Below, piece after piece: positions 25,601-33,165 of a stretch of DNA of 64,000 nucleotides; the stretch's first letter is position 1; each line of letters begins with the position of its first letter. A program made the position numbers and the translations under genes. The notes under the pieces were generated by a model, which did no database searches, had not been told where the DNA came from, and was given only the letters and a program-made list of their open reading frames with translations. The stretch spans positions 7,068,001-7,132,000 of the forward strand of contig NZ_CP117866.1 in assembly GCF_028736035.1 (NCBI RefSeq), read 5' to 3'. The stretch is from Streptomyces sp. T12 (lineage in GTDB: Bacteria > Actinomycetota > Actinomycetes > Streptomycetales > Streptomycetaceae).

Positions 25601-26238
25601 CCCCGTCGCTGACCGCGTCCCAACTGCTGCGGCTGGCCGCCGACCCGGACGGGTTCGCGCAGGAACTCGCGCGCCCCATGCCGCGCCCTCCACAACCCGC
25701 CGCACGCCGAGGCACCCGATTCCATGCCTGGGTCGAAGCCCGCTTCGAAGAGCTGACGCTGCCCATGCTGGAGCCGGAGGACCTGCCCGGCAGCGAGGCG
25801 GAGATCGCCGACGAGCGCGACCTGGAGGCCCTCAAGGACGCCTTCGAGCGCACCGAGTACGCGCACCGCACGCCGTACCGGGTCGAGGCCCCGTTCCAGC
25901 TCGCGATCGCCGGCCGCGTCGTACGGGGCCGTATCGACGCCGTCTACAAGGACGGCGACGGTGACGGGGCGACGTACGAGATCGTCGACTGGAAGACCAA
26001 CCGCACCCGCACCGCCGACCCCCTCCAGCTCGCCCTGTACCGGCTCGCCTGGGCCGAGCAGCAGGGCGTGCCCCTGGACTCGGTCAACGCCGTGTTCCTG
26101 TACGTCCGCAGCGGAGAGGTCGTACGACCGGTGGGCCTGCCGGACCGGGCCGCACTGGAGCGGCTGCTGACTCAGGAGCCGGTCGCGGAGGCGGACTGTG
26201 AGGAACCGCCCAATCAGGATGTCGGTGCGGGCCGATAG
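22687..26238 (+). CDS. adnB: AdnB-like helicase-nuclease subunit
   Basis: The partner of AdnA, 1183 residues. I chose ATG 22687 over GTG 22663 because a TAGCCT -10 box (22674-22679) ends 7 nt before it, the usual leaderless arrangement here, and there is no ribosome site for either. The UvrD motor has Walker A AGAGSGKTT (38-46), LTFTNKAAGELAERV, Walker B VLLDEYQDTSVAQ (about 269), GDPCQAIYGWRGAS and VLTAHKSKGLEWD. The RecB-type nuclease motifs are GRIDAVYKD and YEIVDWKTN (about 1080-1105). An acidic, proline-rich linker of about 100 residues (roughly 845-945) joins motor and nuclease domains. Its own promoter suggests it can be transcribed separately from adnA. Confidence 0.92.
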   Translation: MSARITDPDQLKELLGIPFTPEQTACIIAPPAPQVIVAGAGSGKTTVMAARVVWLVGTGQVAPEQVLGLTFTNKAAGELAERVRKALVKAGVTDPDVIDPDNPPGEPVISTYHAFAGRLLTDHGLRLGLEPTSRLLADATRYQLAARVLRESPGPYPALTRSFADLVSDLLTLDAELAEHLVRPEALRAYDAELLLTLQGAKLTNADLRKVPETAAARRELAELVVRYRAAKRERDLLDFGDQIALSAQLARIPEVGRILRDEFRVVLLDEYQDTSVAQRVLLAGLFGGGTGHPVTAVGDPCQAIYGWRGASVANLDDFPEHFAHTDGRLVTRQALSENRRSGGRLLDLANGLAEPLRAMHAGVEALRPAPGAERDGTVRCALLPTHAEEMDWLADSIAHLVNTGKAPGEIAVLCRTATDFAEIQGALVARDVPVEVVGLSGLLHLPEVADLVAVCEVLQDPGANASLVRLLTGPRWRIGPRDLALLGRRARLLVSHARVDGDDDPDRRLAEAVEGVDPAEVISLADALDTFLETPLDGGGDDDGLPFSPDARVRFARLATELRDLRRSLSDPLMDVLHRVLAVTGLEVELSASPHALAARRRETLSNFLDIAASFAAGDNQATLLAFLAFLRTAAQYEKGLDNALPGGENTVKVLTAHKSKGLEWDVVAVPGLVTGTFPSTQGREKWTAQGKVLPHELRGDADTLPDVASWDSRGLKAFHEAMKDHQHTEELRLGYVTFTRPRSLLLGSGHWWGPSQKKPRGPSDFLQALYDHCAAGYGEVEAWADEPAEDEANPALHRETADQVWPLPLDEAALARRRAAAETVLAHLENLTSHADGHPATTHDADTYDDPDWPAPPDEAMPSEDFPEDPFIEEDPFLEEDPEDPEDWESWTTDRPTVPHQALPPEPSTEPPARPHPTEPDPPTPDYPFTPEGPVTPEEARTIASWDRDLDALTGELLRARASVTDVPLPPSLTASQLLRLAADPDGFAQELARPMPRPPQPAARRGTRFHAWVEARFEELTLPMLEPEDLPGSEAEIADERDLEALKDAFERTEYAHRTPYRVEAPFQLAIAGRVVRGRIDAVYKDGDGDGATYEIVDWKTNRTRTADPLQLALYRLAWAEQQGVPLDSVNAVFLYVRSGEVVRPVGLPDRAALERLLTQEPVAEADCEEPPNQDVGAGR

Positions 26239-26248
26239 GCTCGTGACC

Positions 26249-27652
26249 ATGAGCCAGACCCCGGACAGCGCCGTCCGCACGTACATCGAGCAGCATCGCG
26301 CCGCCTTCCTCGACGACCTCGCCGAGTGGCTGCGCATCCCCTCCGTGTCGGCCCAGCCCGACCACGCGCCCGACGTACGCCGCAGCGCCGACTGGCTCGC
26401 CGCCAAGCTCAAGGAGACCGGCTTCCCGACCGCCGAGGTGTGGCCGACGCCGGGCGCGCCAGCCGTCTTCGCCGAGTGGCCCTCCGACGACCCCGAGGCG
26501 CCCACGGTCCTCGTCTACGGCCACCATGACGTACAGCCCGCCGCCCGCGAGGACGGCTGGGACAGCGAGCCCTTCGAGCCCGTCGTCCGAGAAGGGCGCC
26601 TCTACGCCCGCGGGGCGGCCGACGACAAGGGCCAGGTGTTCTTCCACACACTCGGCGTCCGCGCCCACCTCGCCACCACCGGCCGTGCCACCCCGGCGGT
26701 GACCCTGAAGCTGCTGATCGAGGGCGAGGAGGAGTCCGGCTCCCCGCACTTCCGCGCCCTCGTCGAGGAGCACGCCGAGCGGCTCGCGGCCGACGCCGTG
26801 ATCGTGTCCGACACCGGCATGTGGTCCGAGGACACCCCCACCGTGTGCACCGGCATGCGCGGCCTCGCCGAGTGCGAGATCCGGCTGCACGGCCCCGACC
26901 AGGACATCCACTCCGGCTCCTTCGGCGGCGCCGTCCCCAACCCGGCGACTGCCGCCGCCCGCCTCGTCGCCGCCCTGCACGACGACCACGCGCGCGTGGC
27001 GATCCCCGGCTTCTACGACGGCATCGTCGAACTGAGCGACCGCGAGCGCGAGCTCTTCGCCGAGCTGCCCTTCGACGAGCAGCAGTGGCTGCGCACCGCC
27101 AAGTCCTACGCCACCCAGGGCGAGGCCGGCCACACCACCCTGGAGCGCATCTGGGCCCGCCCCACCGCCGAGGTCAACGGCATCGGCGGTGGCTACCAGG
27201 GCCCCGGCAGCAAGACGATCATCCCGTCCTCCGCCATGGTGAAGCTCTCCTTCCGGCTGGTCGCGGGACAGGACCCCGACCACATCGAGAAGGCCGTCCG
27301 CGCCTGGGCCGACGCTCAGGTGCCCGCCGGGATCCGGTGCGAGATCACGTTCAGCGGGGCCACGCGCCCGTGCCTGACGCCGCTGGACCACCCGGCCCTG
27401 CAGTCCGTCGTACGCGCCATGGGCCGCGCCTTCGAGGGGCCCGTCCGCTTCACGCGCGAGGGCGGCTCGGGACCCGCCGCCGATCTCCAGGACGTCCTCG
27501 GCGCACCCGTGCTCTTCCTCGGCATCTCCGTCCCCTCAGACGGCTGGCACGCCCCGAACGAGAAGGTCGAGCTGGGCCTGCTCCTCAAGGGCGTGGAGAC
27601 CACCGCCTACCTGTGGGGCGACCTCGCCGCGAACTGGCGCCATGAGCCCTGA
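26249..27652 (+). CDS. M20 family dipeptidase/metallopeptidase
   Basis: A 467-residue cytosolic zinc peptidase of the M20 family (dipeptidase, carnosinase-like). Metal ligands and catalytic acids are visible in VYGHHDVQPA (about 88-97), ARGAADDKGQ (about 121-130), LIEGEEESGS (about 153-162), VSDTGMW, and the lid domain region GIGGGYQGPGSKTIIPSSA. A TAGGCT -10 box at 26236-26241 overlaps the adnB stop codon and ends 7 nt before the ATG, so it is probably transcribed as a leaderless mRNA. Substrate is not evident; it may hydrolyse dipeptides in peptide recycling. Confidence 0.9.
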   Translation: MSQTPDSAVRTYIEQHRAAFLDDLAEWLRIPSVSAQPDHAPDVRRSADWLAAKLKETGFPTAEVWPTPGAPAVFAEWPSDDPEAPTVLVYGHHDVQPAAREDGWDSEPFEPVVREGRLYARGAADDKGQVFFHTLGVRAHLATTGRATPAVTLKLLIEGEEESGSPHFRALVEEHAERLAADAVIVSDTGMWSEDTPTVCTGMRGLAECEIRLHGPDQDIHSGSFGGAVPNPATAAARLVAALHDDHARVAIPGFYDGIVELSDRERELFAELPFDEQQWLRTAKSYATQGEAGHTTLERIWARPTAEVNGIGGGYQGPGSKTIIPSSAMVKLSFRLVAGQDPDHIEKAVRAWADAQVPAGIRCEITFSGATRPCLTPLDHPALQSVVRAMGRAFEGPVRFTREGGSGPAADLQDVLGAPVLFLGISVPSDGWHAPNEKVELGLLLKGVETTAYLWGDLAANWRHEP

Positions 27653-27808
27653 GCGCCCCCGGCCGTCCGGCGCGCCCTCGCGCGCGGGGCACACTGAGAA
27701 GCCCGCCCCGCACCGCCGAGCCCTGCCGGACCCGGTCGCCTCCCGTCGTACGTCCCGCCGATCCGCCCGCCGAAGTACACCGTTTCACTGGGGGAGTTGG
27801 AAGCACCC

Positions 27809-28750
27809 GTGACCACCTGGACCGACCACACCGCCGACCGACCCATCTCGCTCACCGCCCCGAGCGGCATCGACCGCGCCGCCCACCACCGGCTCGACGA
27901 GGCCTGGCTCGCGGCAGCGTGGAGCCACCCGACGACCCGCTGCTTCGTGGTCTCCGGCGGCCAGGTCCTCATCGACGAGACGGCGGACGGGCGCACCGAA
28001 CTCGTCATGACCCCCTCGTTCGAGGCCCCCCTCACCGAGGCGCACCGCTACTTCCTCGGCATCGACGACGAGGGCGTCAGCTACTTCGCCCTCCAGAAGG
28101 ACGCGCTGCCCGGCCGTATCGACCAGTCCGCGCGCCCGGCCGGCCTGCGCGAGGCGGGCCTGCTGCTGTCGCCGCGCGACGCGGGCCTGATGGTGCACGC
28201 CGTCGGCCTGGAGAACTGGCAGCGCACCCACCGCTTCTGCTCCCGCTGCGGCGAACGCACCGTGATCGCCGCGGCCGGCCACATCCGCCGCTGCCAGGCC
28301 TGCGGCGCCGAGCACTACCCGCGCACCGACCCCGCCGTGATCATGGCCGTCACCGACGAGGACGACCGCATCCTCCTCGGTCGCCAGGTGCACTGGCCCG
28401 AGGGCCGCTTCTCGACACTCGCCGGCTTCGTCGAGCCCGGGGAGTCCATCGAGCAGGCGGTGCGCCGCGAGGTCTTCGAGGAGGCCGGGGTCACCGTCGG
28501 CCAGGTCGAGTACGTGGCCAGCCAGCCGTGGCCCTTCCCGTCCAGCCTCATGCTGGGCTTCATGGCCCGCGCCACCACCACCGAGGTCAATGTCGACGGC
28601 GACGAGATCCACGAGGCCCGCTGGTTCTCCCGCGAGGAACTGCGCGCCGCCTTCGACTCGGGCGAGGTTCTGCCGCCGTACGGCATCTCGATCGCGGCCC
28701 GCCTGATCGAGCTCTGGTACGGCAAGCCACTGCCGACGCGCAGCGTCTGA
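27809..28750 (+). CDS. nudC: NADH pyrophosphatase / NAD-cap decapping Nudix hydrolase
   Basis: A 313-residue Nudix enzyme that splits NADH to NMNH and AMP and, in known NudC proteins, removes NAD caps from RNA. The four zinc cysteines are in FCSRCGERT and RCQACGAEHYPR (about 147-170). The Nudix box GFVEPGESIEQAVRREVFEE starts at about residue 208, and the NudC signature SQPWPFPSS follows at about 240. The start is taken as GTG 27809, with ggggag 12 nt upstream; a TTG at 27797 sits too close to that site. A perfect bidirectional terminator follows and separates it from the convergent mycoredoxin gene. Confidence 0.93.
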   Translation: MTTWTDHTADRPISLTAPSGIDRAAHHRLDEAWLAAAWSHPTTRCFVVSGGQVLIDETADGRTELVMTPSFEAPLTEAHRYFLGIDDEGVSYFALQKDALPGRIDQSARPAGLREAGLLLSPRDAGLMVHAVGLENWQRTHRFCSRCGERTVIAAAGHIRRCQACGAEHYPRTDPAVIMAVTDEDDRILLGRQVHWPEGRFSTLAGFVEPGESIEQAVRREVFEEAGVTVGQVEYVASQPWPFPSSLMLGFMARATTTEVNVDGDEIHEARWFSREELRAAFDSGEVLPPYGISIAARLIELWYGKPLPTRSV

Positions 28751-28751
28751 G

Positions 28752-28804
28752 CGCAAAAGGAGAGGGTGGCCGCCCGACTCGGGCGGCCACCCTCTCCTTT
28801 TGCG
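28752..28804. terminator. Perfect 24-bp bidirectional terminator between nudC and the mycoredoxin gene
   Basis: Left arm 28752-28775, loop gactc, right arm 28781-28804. All 24 pairs match. The stem is flanked by an A-run on the left and a T-run on the right, so it can stop transcription from both convergent genes. Confidence 0.92.
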
Positions 28805-28828
28805 TCGATCACGCGCCGATCTTCTGCT

Positions 28829-29071
28829 TCAGACGCTGATTTTCTGCTTCACCTGAGCCAGCGACGGGTTCGTCAGCGTCGAACCGTCCGCGAAGAGCAC
28901 GGTCGGGACCGTCTGATTTCCGCCATTCGCCTTCTCGACGAACGCTGCGGACTCGGGGTCCTGCTCGATGTTGATCTCGGTGTACGCGATCCCCTCGCGC
29001 TCCAGCTGCTTCTTCAGCCGCTGGCAGTAGCCGCACCACGTGGTGCTGTACATCGTCACAGTGCCCTGCAT
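28829..29071 (-). CDS. mrx1: Mycoredoxin (glutaredoxin-like, CGYC active site)
   Basis: An 80-residue thioredoxin-fold protein. Glutaredoxin-like proteins with this layout are mycoredoxins, which reduce protein-mycothiol mixed disulfides in actinobacteria. The active-site motif WCGYCQRLKKQL is at residues 12-23, the cis-proline in QTVPTVLF at about 53-60, and the C-terminal helix follows DGSTLTNPS. The ATG at 29071 is the only start giving the standard length; the open frame upstream is not coding. A sigma-R promoter lies 51-76 nt upstream, matching control of thiol homeostasis genes by disulfide stress. The gene ends 24 nt from the bidirectional terminator shared with nudC. Confidence 0.92.
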   Translation of the reverse strand: MQGTVTMYSTTWCGYCQRLKKQLEREGIAYTEINIEQDPESAAFVEKANGGNQTVPTVLFADGSTLTNPSLAQVKQKISV

Positions 29072-29121
29072 GTCTCGCGCGCTCCTTGGGTGGCTCGGGG
29101 GAACAGCTCGTCCAGAGAGGG

Positions 29122-29147
29122 AACGTACGCGACCGGGGCGCCATTCC
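29122..29147 (-). promoter_or_regulatory. Sigma-R promoter of the mycoredoxin gene
   Basis: On the minus strand, GGAAT (complement of 29143-29147), 18 nt, then GTT (complement of 29122-29124). The spacing is exact and the ATG is about 50 nt downstream. Confidence 0.85.
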
Positions 29148-29258
29148 CGCCCGGGGTATGCCTGAGCACACGTGACGCCTGCCGCATTAGTACGACTAAC
29201 AATGCCTGCCTGTGGACAACCGGCACAGCCGTCTCCGGCGACCTGGCAGCATGGCGGT

Positions 29259-31457
29259 GTGACAGCAGCAACGCACTCCACCCTCTTCCCGCAGGTACCG
29301 GACTCGGCCGACGCGGTGCTCGAAGGGCTCGACCCCGAGCAGCGCGAGGTGGCCACCGCCCTGCACGGTCCGGTGTGCGTGCTCGCGGGCGCCGGCACAG
29401 GCAAGACCCGGGCGATCACCCACCGCATCGCCTACGGGGTCCGCTCCGGCATCCTCCAGCCCTCCAGCGTGCTCGCCGTCACCTTCACCAACCGCGCCGC
29501 GGGAGAGATGCGCGGCCGGCTGCGCCACCTCGGCGCCGCCGGAGTCCAGGCCCGCACGTTCCACTCGGCCGCCCTGCGACAGCTCCAGTACTTCTGGCCG
29601 AAAGCAGTCGGCGGCTCCCTGCCCCGGCTCGTCGACCGCAAGATCCAGCTCGTCGCCGACGCGGCCGCCGCCTGCCGCATCCGCCTCGACCGCAACGAGC
29701 TGCGGGACGTCACCGCCGAGATCGAGTGGTCCAAGGTCACCCAGACCGTCCCCACCGACTATCCGCCGGCCGCCGCGAAGGCGGGCCGCGAGTCCCCCCG
29801 CGACCCGGCCGAGATCGCCCAGATCTACAACGTCTACGAGGACCTCAAGCGGGACCGCTCGGTCATCGACTTCGAGGACGTCCTGCTGCTCACCGTCGGC
29901 ATCCTCCAGGACCGGCACGACATCGCCGACCAGGTCCGCTCCCAGTACCAGCACTTCGTGGTCGACGAGTACCAGGACGTCAGCCCGCTCCAGCAGCGCC
30001 TGCTGGACCTGTGGCTCGGCGACCGTGACACCCTGTGCGTGGTCGGCGACGCCAGCCAGACGATCTACTCGTTCACAGGAGCAACTCCCGACCATCTGCT
30101 CGACTTCCGCACCCGCCACCCCGGTGCCACCGTCGTCAAGTTGGTCCGCGACTACCGCTCCACCCCCCAGGTGGTCCATCTCGCCAACGGCCTGCTCGCC
30201 CAGGCCCGCGGCCGCGCCGCCGACCACCGCCTGGAGCTGATCTCCCAGCGCGACCCCGGCCCCGAGCCCGTCTACACCGAGTACACAGACGAACCCGCCG
30301 AGGCAGAGGGCGCCGCCCGTCGCATCCGGGAACTCATGGACTCCGGCGTCCCGGCCGGCGAGATCGCCATCCTGTTCCGTACGAACGCCCAGTCCGAGAC
30401 CTACGAACAGGCCCTCGCCGACGCGGGCGTCCCCTACCAGCTGCGGGGCGCCGAGCGCTTCTTCGACCGTCCCGAGGTGCGCAAGGCGGGTGTCGCCCTG
30501 CGAGGCGCGGCCCGCTTCGGCGGCAACGACTCGCTCCTCGACGACGCCGTCGATCTGCCCTCGCAGGTGCGTGCCGTGCTGTCGGGGGAGGGTTGGACGA
30601 CCGAGCCCCCGGCCGGCTCCGGCGCCGTCAGAGAGCGCTGGGAGTCCCTGGCCGCCCTGGTGAACCTCGCCCAGGACTTCGCCGCGGCCAAACAGGGCGC
30701 CACCCTCGCCGACCTCGTCGCCGAGCTCGACGAACGGGCGAACGCCCAGCACCCCCCGACCGTCCAGGGCGTGACCCTCGCCTCTCTGCACTCGGCCAAG
30801 GGCCTGGAGTGGGACGTCGTCTTCCTGGTCGGTGTCGCCGAGGGCATGATGCCGATCACCTACGCAAAGACCGACGAGCAGATCGAGGAGGAACGCCGTC
30901 TCCTCTACGTCGGCGTCACCCGAGCCCGGCAGCACCTCCATGTCTCCTGGTCCCTCAGCCGTGCACCAGGCAGCCGGCCCAACCGCCGCCCGAGCCGCTT
31001 CCTCGACGGACTGCGCCCCGGCTCGACCGCCACCGCAGGCCGCGCCGCCGTCGGCGGCGGCTCCGGAGGCGTCGAGCGTGGCTTCACGAGCAGACCGGAT
31101 GCCATCCCGAGACGGAGGCAGCGCGCCCCGGCCCGCTGCCGCGTCTGCGGGCGCACGCTCACCGACGCCGGTGAGATGAAGCTGATGCGCTGCGAGGGCT
31201 GTCCCTCCGACATGGACGAGGGCCTCTACGAACGGCTCCGCGAGTGGCGCGCGGTTCAGGCCCGACTCAGCGGGCAACCGGACTTCTGCATCTTTACGGA
31301 CAGGACCCTGATGGCCATCGCCGAAGCGGAGCCAACCAGTCCGGTCGAGCTGTCCCGGATCTCCGGTGTCCTCAAGCGCAAGCTCGAGCGCTACGGAGCC
31401 GATGTGCTGGCCATCTGTGCAGGCCAGGAGGTTGGGGAGGCCGCTGACGGGGAATGA
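29259..31457 (+). CDS. UvrD2-type superfamily 1 DNA helicase with HRDC domain
   Basis: A 732-residue 3'-5' DNA helicase. Walker A AGAGTGKT is at 43-50, Walker B FVVDEYQDVSPLQ at about 235, GDASQTIYSFTGA follows, and motif V/VI residues lie in ASLHSAKGLEWD and RLLYVGVTRARQ. After the motor come four cysteines (CRVCG, about 627, and CEGCPSD) and an HRDC domain (about 665-725, ending LERYGADVLAIC). This layout matches mycobacterial UvrD2, which is required for growth. The GTG at 29259 is preceded by CAGCAT ending 6 nt upstream, so the mRNA may be leaderless. The gene is divergent from mycoredoxin. Confidence 0.9.
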   Translation: MTAATHSTLFPQVPDSADAVLEGLDPEQREVATALHGPVCVLAGAGTGKTRAITHRIAYGVRSGILQPSSVLAVTFTNRAAGEMRGRLRHLGAAGVQARTFHSAALRQLQYFWPKAVGGSLPRLVDRKIQLVADAAAACRIRLDRNELRDVTAEIEWSKVTQTVPTDYPPAAAKAGRESPRDPAEIAQIYNVYEDLKRDRSVIDFEDVLLLTVGILQDRHDIADQVRSQYQHFVVDEYQDVSPLQQRLLDLWLGDRDTLCVVGDASQTIYSFTGATPDHLLDFRTRHPGATVVKLVRDYRSTPQVVHLANGLLAQARGRAADHRLELISQRDPGPEPVYTEYTDEPAEAEGAARRIRELMDSGVPAGEIAILFRTNAQSETYEQALADAGVPYQLRGAERFFDRPEVRKAGVALRGAARFGGNDSLLDDAVDLPSQVRAVLSGEGWTTEPPAGSGAVRERWESLAALVNLAQDFAAAKQGATLADLVAELDERANAQHPPTVQGVTLASLHSAKGLEWDVVFLVGVAEGMMPITYAKTDEQIEEERRLLYVGVTRARQHLHVSWSLSRAPGSRPNRRPSRFLDGLRPGSTATAGRAAVGGGSGGVERGFTSRPDAIPRRRQRAPARCRVCGRTLTDAGEMKLMRCEGCPSDMDEGLYERLREWRAVQARLSGQPDFCIFTDRTLMAIAEAEPTSPVELSRISGVLKRKLERYGADVLAICAGQEVGEAADGE

Positions 31458-31470
31458 CACGAACTCGTCG

Positions 31471-31510
31471 AAAAAATAGTTTGCGCATGCCCCAGCAATC
31501 CCCATAGGTT
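31471..31510 (+). promoter_or_regulatory. WblC/WhiB7-type promoter of the wblC leader
   Basis: An AT-rich element aaaaaat (31471-31477) sits 3 nt upstream of a TTGCGC -35 box (31481-31486). A TAGGTT -10 box (31505-31510) follows with an 18-nt spacer. WhiB7-family proteins activate promoters with an A/T stretch just upstream of -35, so this is a likely autoregulatory promoter. Confidence 0.75.
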
Positions 31511-31622
31511 CTTAGCCACGGGAACGGAGGCCTTCTCGGAGGCCCCAATTCCGTGTTCTACTTGCATACCCGTCGGACTGGCTCACCCCAGTCCCCTTAG
31601 ACGCCGAGAGGAGGCGAGTCCA

Positions 31623-31946
31623 GTGATCAGCATCAACACCAGCTCCATCAGCATCGTGAAAATGACCGATCGCTCGGTCGCCTCCCTGTGCATGCTCGGC
31701 GCCTCCAACCAGGGCACCGGTCTGTCCGGCATTCGTGCCGCGCGTCCGGCGTCCGCCCTGTCTCTCGCGGGTCTCCCTGTCCGCGAGGGCAATGAGCGAC
31801 CGACCAAGGCACTGGAAGCGGCAGTAGTGGCACAGGCCAAGGCCTATGCCTTTACGGCGACCGGTGCCGGATTCCGGAAGCAGACGACGCAGCACCACCA
31901 GATGTGGGCCTTCCGTGGGCCAGAACCCTGGAGTGATCCAGCCTGA
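31623..31946 (+). CDS. Upstream ORF (leader) of wblC, 107 residues
   Basis: A GTG start with a strong ggagg site (31609-31613) 9 nt upstream gives a 107-residue product beginning MISINTSSISIVKMTDRS. I recognise no domain. The ORF lies between the wblC promoter and an intrinsic terminator, and its stop codon (31944-31946) falls inside a 7-bp hairpin (31941-31959). In S. coelicolor and mycobacteria, wblC/whiB7 is controlled by ribosome-dependent attenuation: slow translation of the upstream ORF under antibiotics prevents terminator formation. The layout here fits that mechanism, so the peptide itself may be less important than its translation. C-terminal Trp residues occur at MWAFRGPEPWSDPA. 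Confidence 0.8.
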   Translation: MISINTSSISIVKMTDRSVASLCMLGASNQGTGLSGIRAARPASALSLAGLPVREGNERPTKALEAAVVAQAKAYAFTATGAGFRKQTTQHHQMWAFRGPEPWSDPA

Positions 31947-31959
31947 TTGCAGATCAGGC
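31941..31959 (+). promoter_or_regulatory. Hairpin over the stop codon of the wblC leader ORF
   Basis: gcctgat (31941-31947) pairs with atcaggc (31953-31959) around a 5-nt loop. A ribosome finishing the leader ORF would cover it, so it may be part of the switch that decides whether the terminator at 31971 forms. Confidence 0.5.
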
Positions 31960-31970
31960 CGGCGCCTTCA

Positions 31971-32003
31971 GGGCCGCGGAACCCCATCCGGGATCCGCGG
32001 CCC
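31971..32003 (+). terminator. Attenuator terminator in the wblC leader
   Basis: A perfect 10-bp stem, gggccgcgga (31971-31980) with tccgcggccc (31994-32003), and a 13-nt loop, followed by ttctgtttgt. It starts 25 nt after the leader ORF stop and 151 nt before wblC, which is the expected place for an intrinsic attenuator. Confidence 0.8.
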
Positions 32004-32121
32004 TTCTGTTTGTCCCCCCACGGGGATGACGGAGCGAAGGGGCCTCGGGACAAGAAAAGACCCGGTACCAGCCGCCACCCGGCCCTACAGGGCCGGAACG
32101 ACCAGACGAGGAAGACGAACC

Positions 32122-32490
32122 GTGCAACTCGAAGCGCACGCCCCGTCCGTACCGCCTTCAGACGTGATCCCCAAGCCCGGCCCCACGGAGGACCCCACCT
32201 TGACCCCGCTCACTGCGCTCACCGCGCTCGACGACGCCATCGAGAACCTCGGCGTACCCGTCCCCTGCCGCTCCTACGACCCGGAGGTCTTCTTCGCCGA
32301 GTCGCCGGCGGACGTCGAGTACGCCAAGTCCCTCTGCCGCACCTGCCCGCTGATGGAGGCTTGCCTCGCCGGCGCCAAGGAGCGGCGTGAGCCCTGGGGC
32401 GTCTGGGGTGGCGAGCTGTTCGTCCAGGGTGTCGTCGTCGCCCGGAAGCGGCCCCGTGGTCGCCCGCGCAAGAACCCGGTCACGGCATGA
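32122..32490 (+). CDS. wblC: WblC (WhiB7-type) iron-sulfur transcription activator
   Basis: A 122-residue WhiB-like protein that activates intrinsic antibiotic-resistance genes with the housekeeping sigma factor. Four iron-sulfur cysteines lie in PCRSYDPEVFF (about 51), CRTCPLMEAC (about 72-81). The WhiB turn is EPWGVWGGELF. The C-terminus carries the AT-hook RPRGRPRKNP, the mark of WhiB7/WblC. The GTG at 32122 has a gaggaag site 8 nt upstream. Expression is probably set by the AT-rich promoter and the leader attenuator upstream. In S. coelicolor, WblC is reported to raise sigR transcription under translation-inhibiting antibiotics; sigR starts 31 kb downstream in this window. A small gene overlaps its stop. 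Confidence 0.95.
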   Translation: MQLEAHAPSVPPSDVIPKPGPTEDPTLTPLTALTALDDAIENLGVPVPCRSYDPEVFFAESPADVEYAKSLCRTCPLMEACLAGAKERREPWGVWGGELFVQGVVVARKRPRGRPRKNPVTA

Positions 32491-32810
32491 ACACCGCAGG
32501 AACGATCGACCGTCCCTTCACGCACGACCCCCAGAAGCAGGCCCCGATGAAGCCGTCCACCCACGAGCACGCAGGCTCCGCGCCTGAAGACTTCACCACG
32601 AGTGGCGCGAACGACTCGCGTCAGAACAGGAACCGAGAGATGCAACTCATCCAAGAAGCCCTGGCACGTGCGCATATGCACGAGCGCCAGCACGCGGCAG
32701 AGCAGGAACGCCGGGCCGTGCGCCTGGTGGCCGCTCGCCGCATGCAGCGCCGGGCCGAGCGCGCCTCGAAGCGCGCCCGCCGGGCGCTCGCCATGGCAGT
32801 CATGCAGTAA
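32487..32810 (+). CDS. Small basic protein co-translated with wblC
   Basis: I do not recognise a family. The ATG overlaps the wblC stop (ATGA). The 107-residue product has a disordered N-terminus and a long charged helix from about residue 50: MQLIQEALARAHMHERQH, then RRMQRRAERASKRARRAL. This would be strongly basic and could bind nucleic acid or ribosomes. Internal ATGs at 32547 and 32640 could give shorter forms, the latter covering only the helix. It shares the wblC regulation, so it may belong to the antibiotic response. A strong terminator follows. Confidence 0.7.
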   Translation: MNTAGTIDRPFTHDPQKQAPMKPSTHEHAGSAPEDFTTSGANDSRQNRNREMQLIQEALARAHMHERQHAAEQERRAVRLVAARRMQRRAERASKRARRALAMAVMQ

Positions 32811-32863
32811 CCGAACAAGCCGCCAAGCGGTGGTGGTCTCCCGACTCGGGAGGCGGTAGTTCC

Positions 32864-32903
32864 CCGCGGGGGCCGGTCCGTGCGAACGGACCGGCCCCCG
32901 CGG
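32864..32903 (+). terminator. 18-bp terminator after the wblC operon
   Basis: Left arm 32864-32881 and right arm 32886-32903 are perfectly complementary around the loop gcga. It is very GC-rich with only a short tail (tgcgttgtg), typical of Streptomyces terminators. Confidence 0.8.
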
Positions 32904-32949
32904 TGCGTTGTGTCCGCCGATCAGCCAGTGGCGGCGTTATCGTCGGCGA

Positions 32950-33159
32950 GTGACGAGTCTTCCCGGAGGCAGTGACAACGGCGGCTCCGCCACGGAGCCC
33001 CAGCCCCTCGTGTGCGCCCGCTGCGGCACCCAGGCCAAGGCCCCGCAGCCCACCTGGACCTGCTCCGTGGAGAACGGCATCCGCCACTACATCTGCGACT
33101 CCTGCTCCCGGGAGAACCTCAGGGCGATCGAGGGGCGACTGGACTCGGCCTGGTGGTAG
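32950..33159 (+). CDS. Small zinc-ribbon protein
   Basis: A 69-residue protein, likely MTSLPGGSDNGG onward. Four cysteines (VCARCGTQ at about 23-26, TWTCSVE, CDSCSREN) look like a zinc ribbon. The function is unknown; such proteins often bind nucleic acids or act as small adaptors. The GTG at 32950 was chosen because a TATCGT -10 box (32938-32943) ends 6 nt before it, a leaderless arrangement, while an upstream GTG at 32908 lacks support. It converges with the ABC1 kinase gene, whose stop is 6 nt away. Confidence 0.75.
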   Translation: MTSLPGGSDNGGSATEPQPLVCARCGTQAKAPQPTWTCSVENGIRHYICDSCSRENLRAIEGRLDSAWW

Positions 33160-33165
33160 GGCCGC

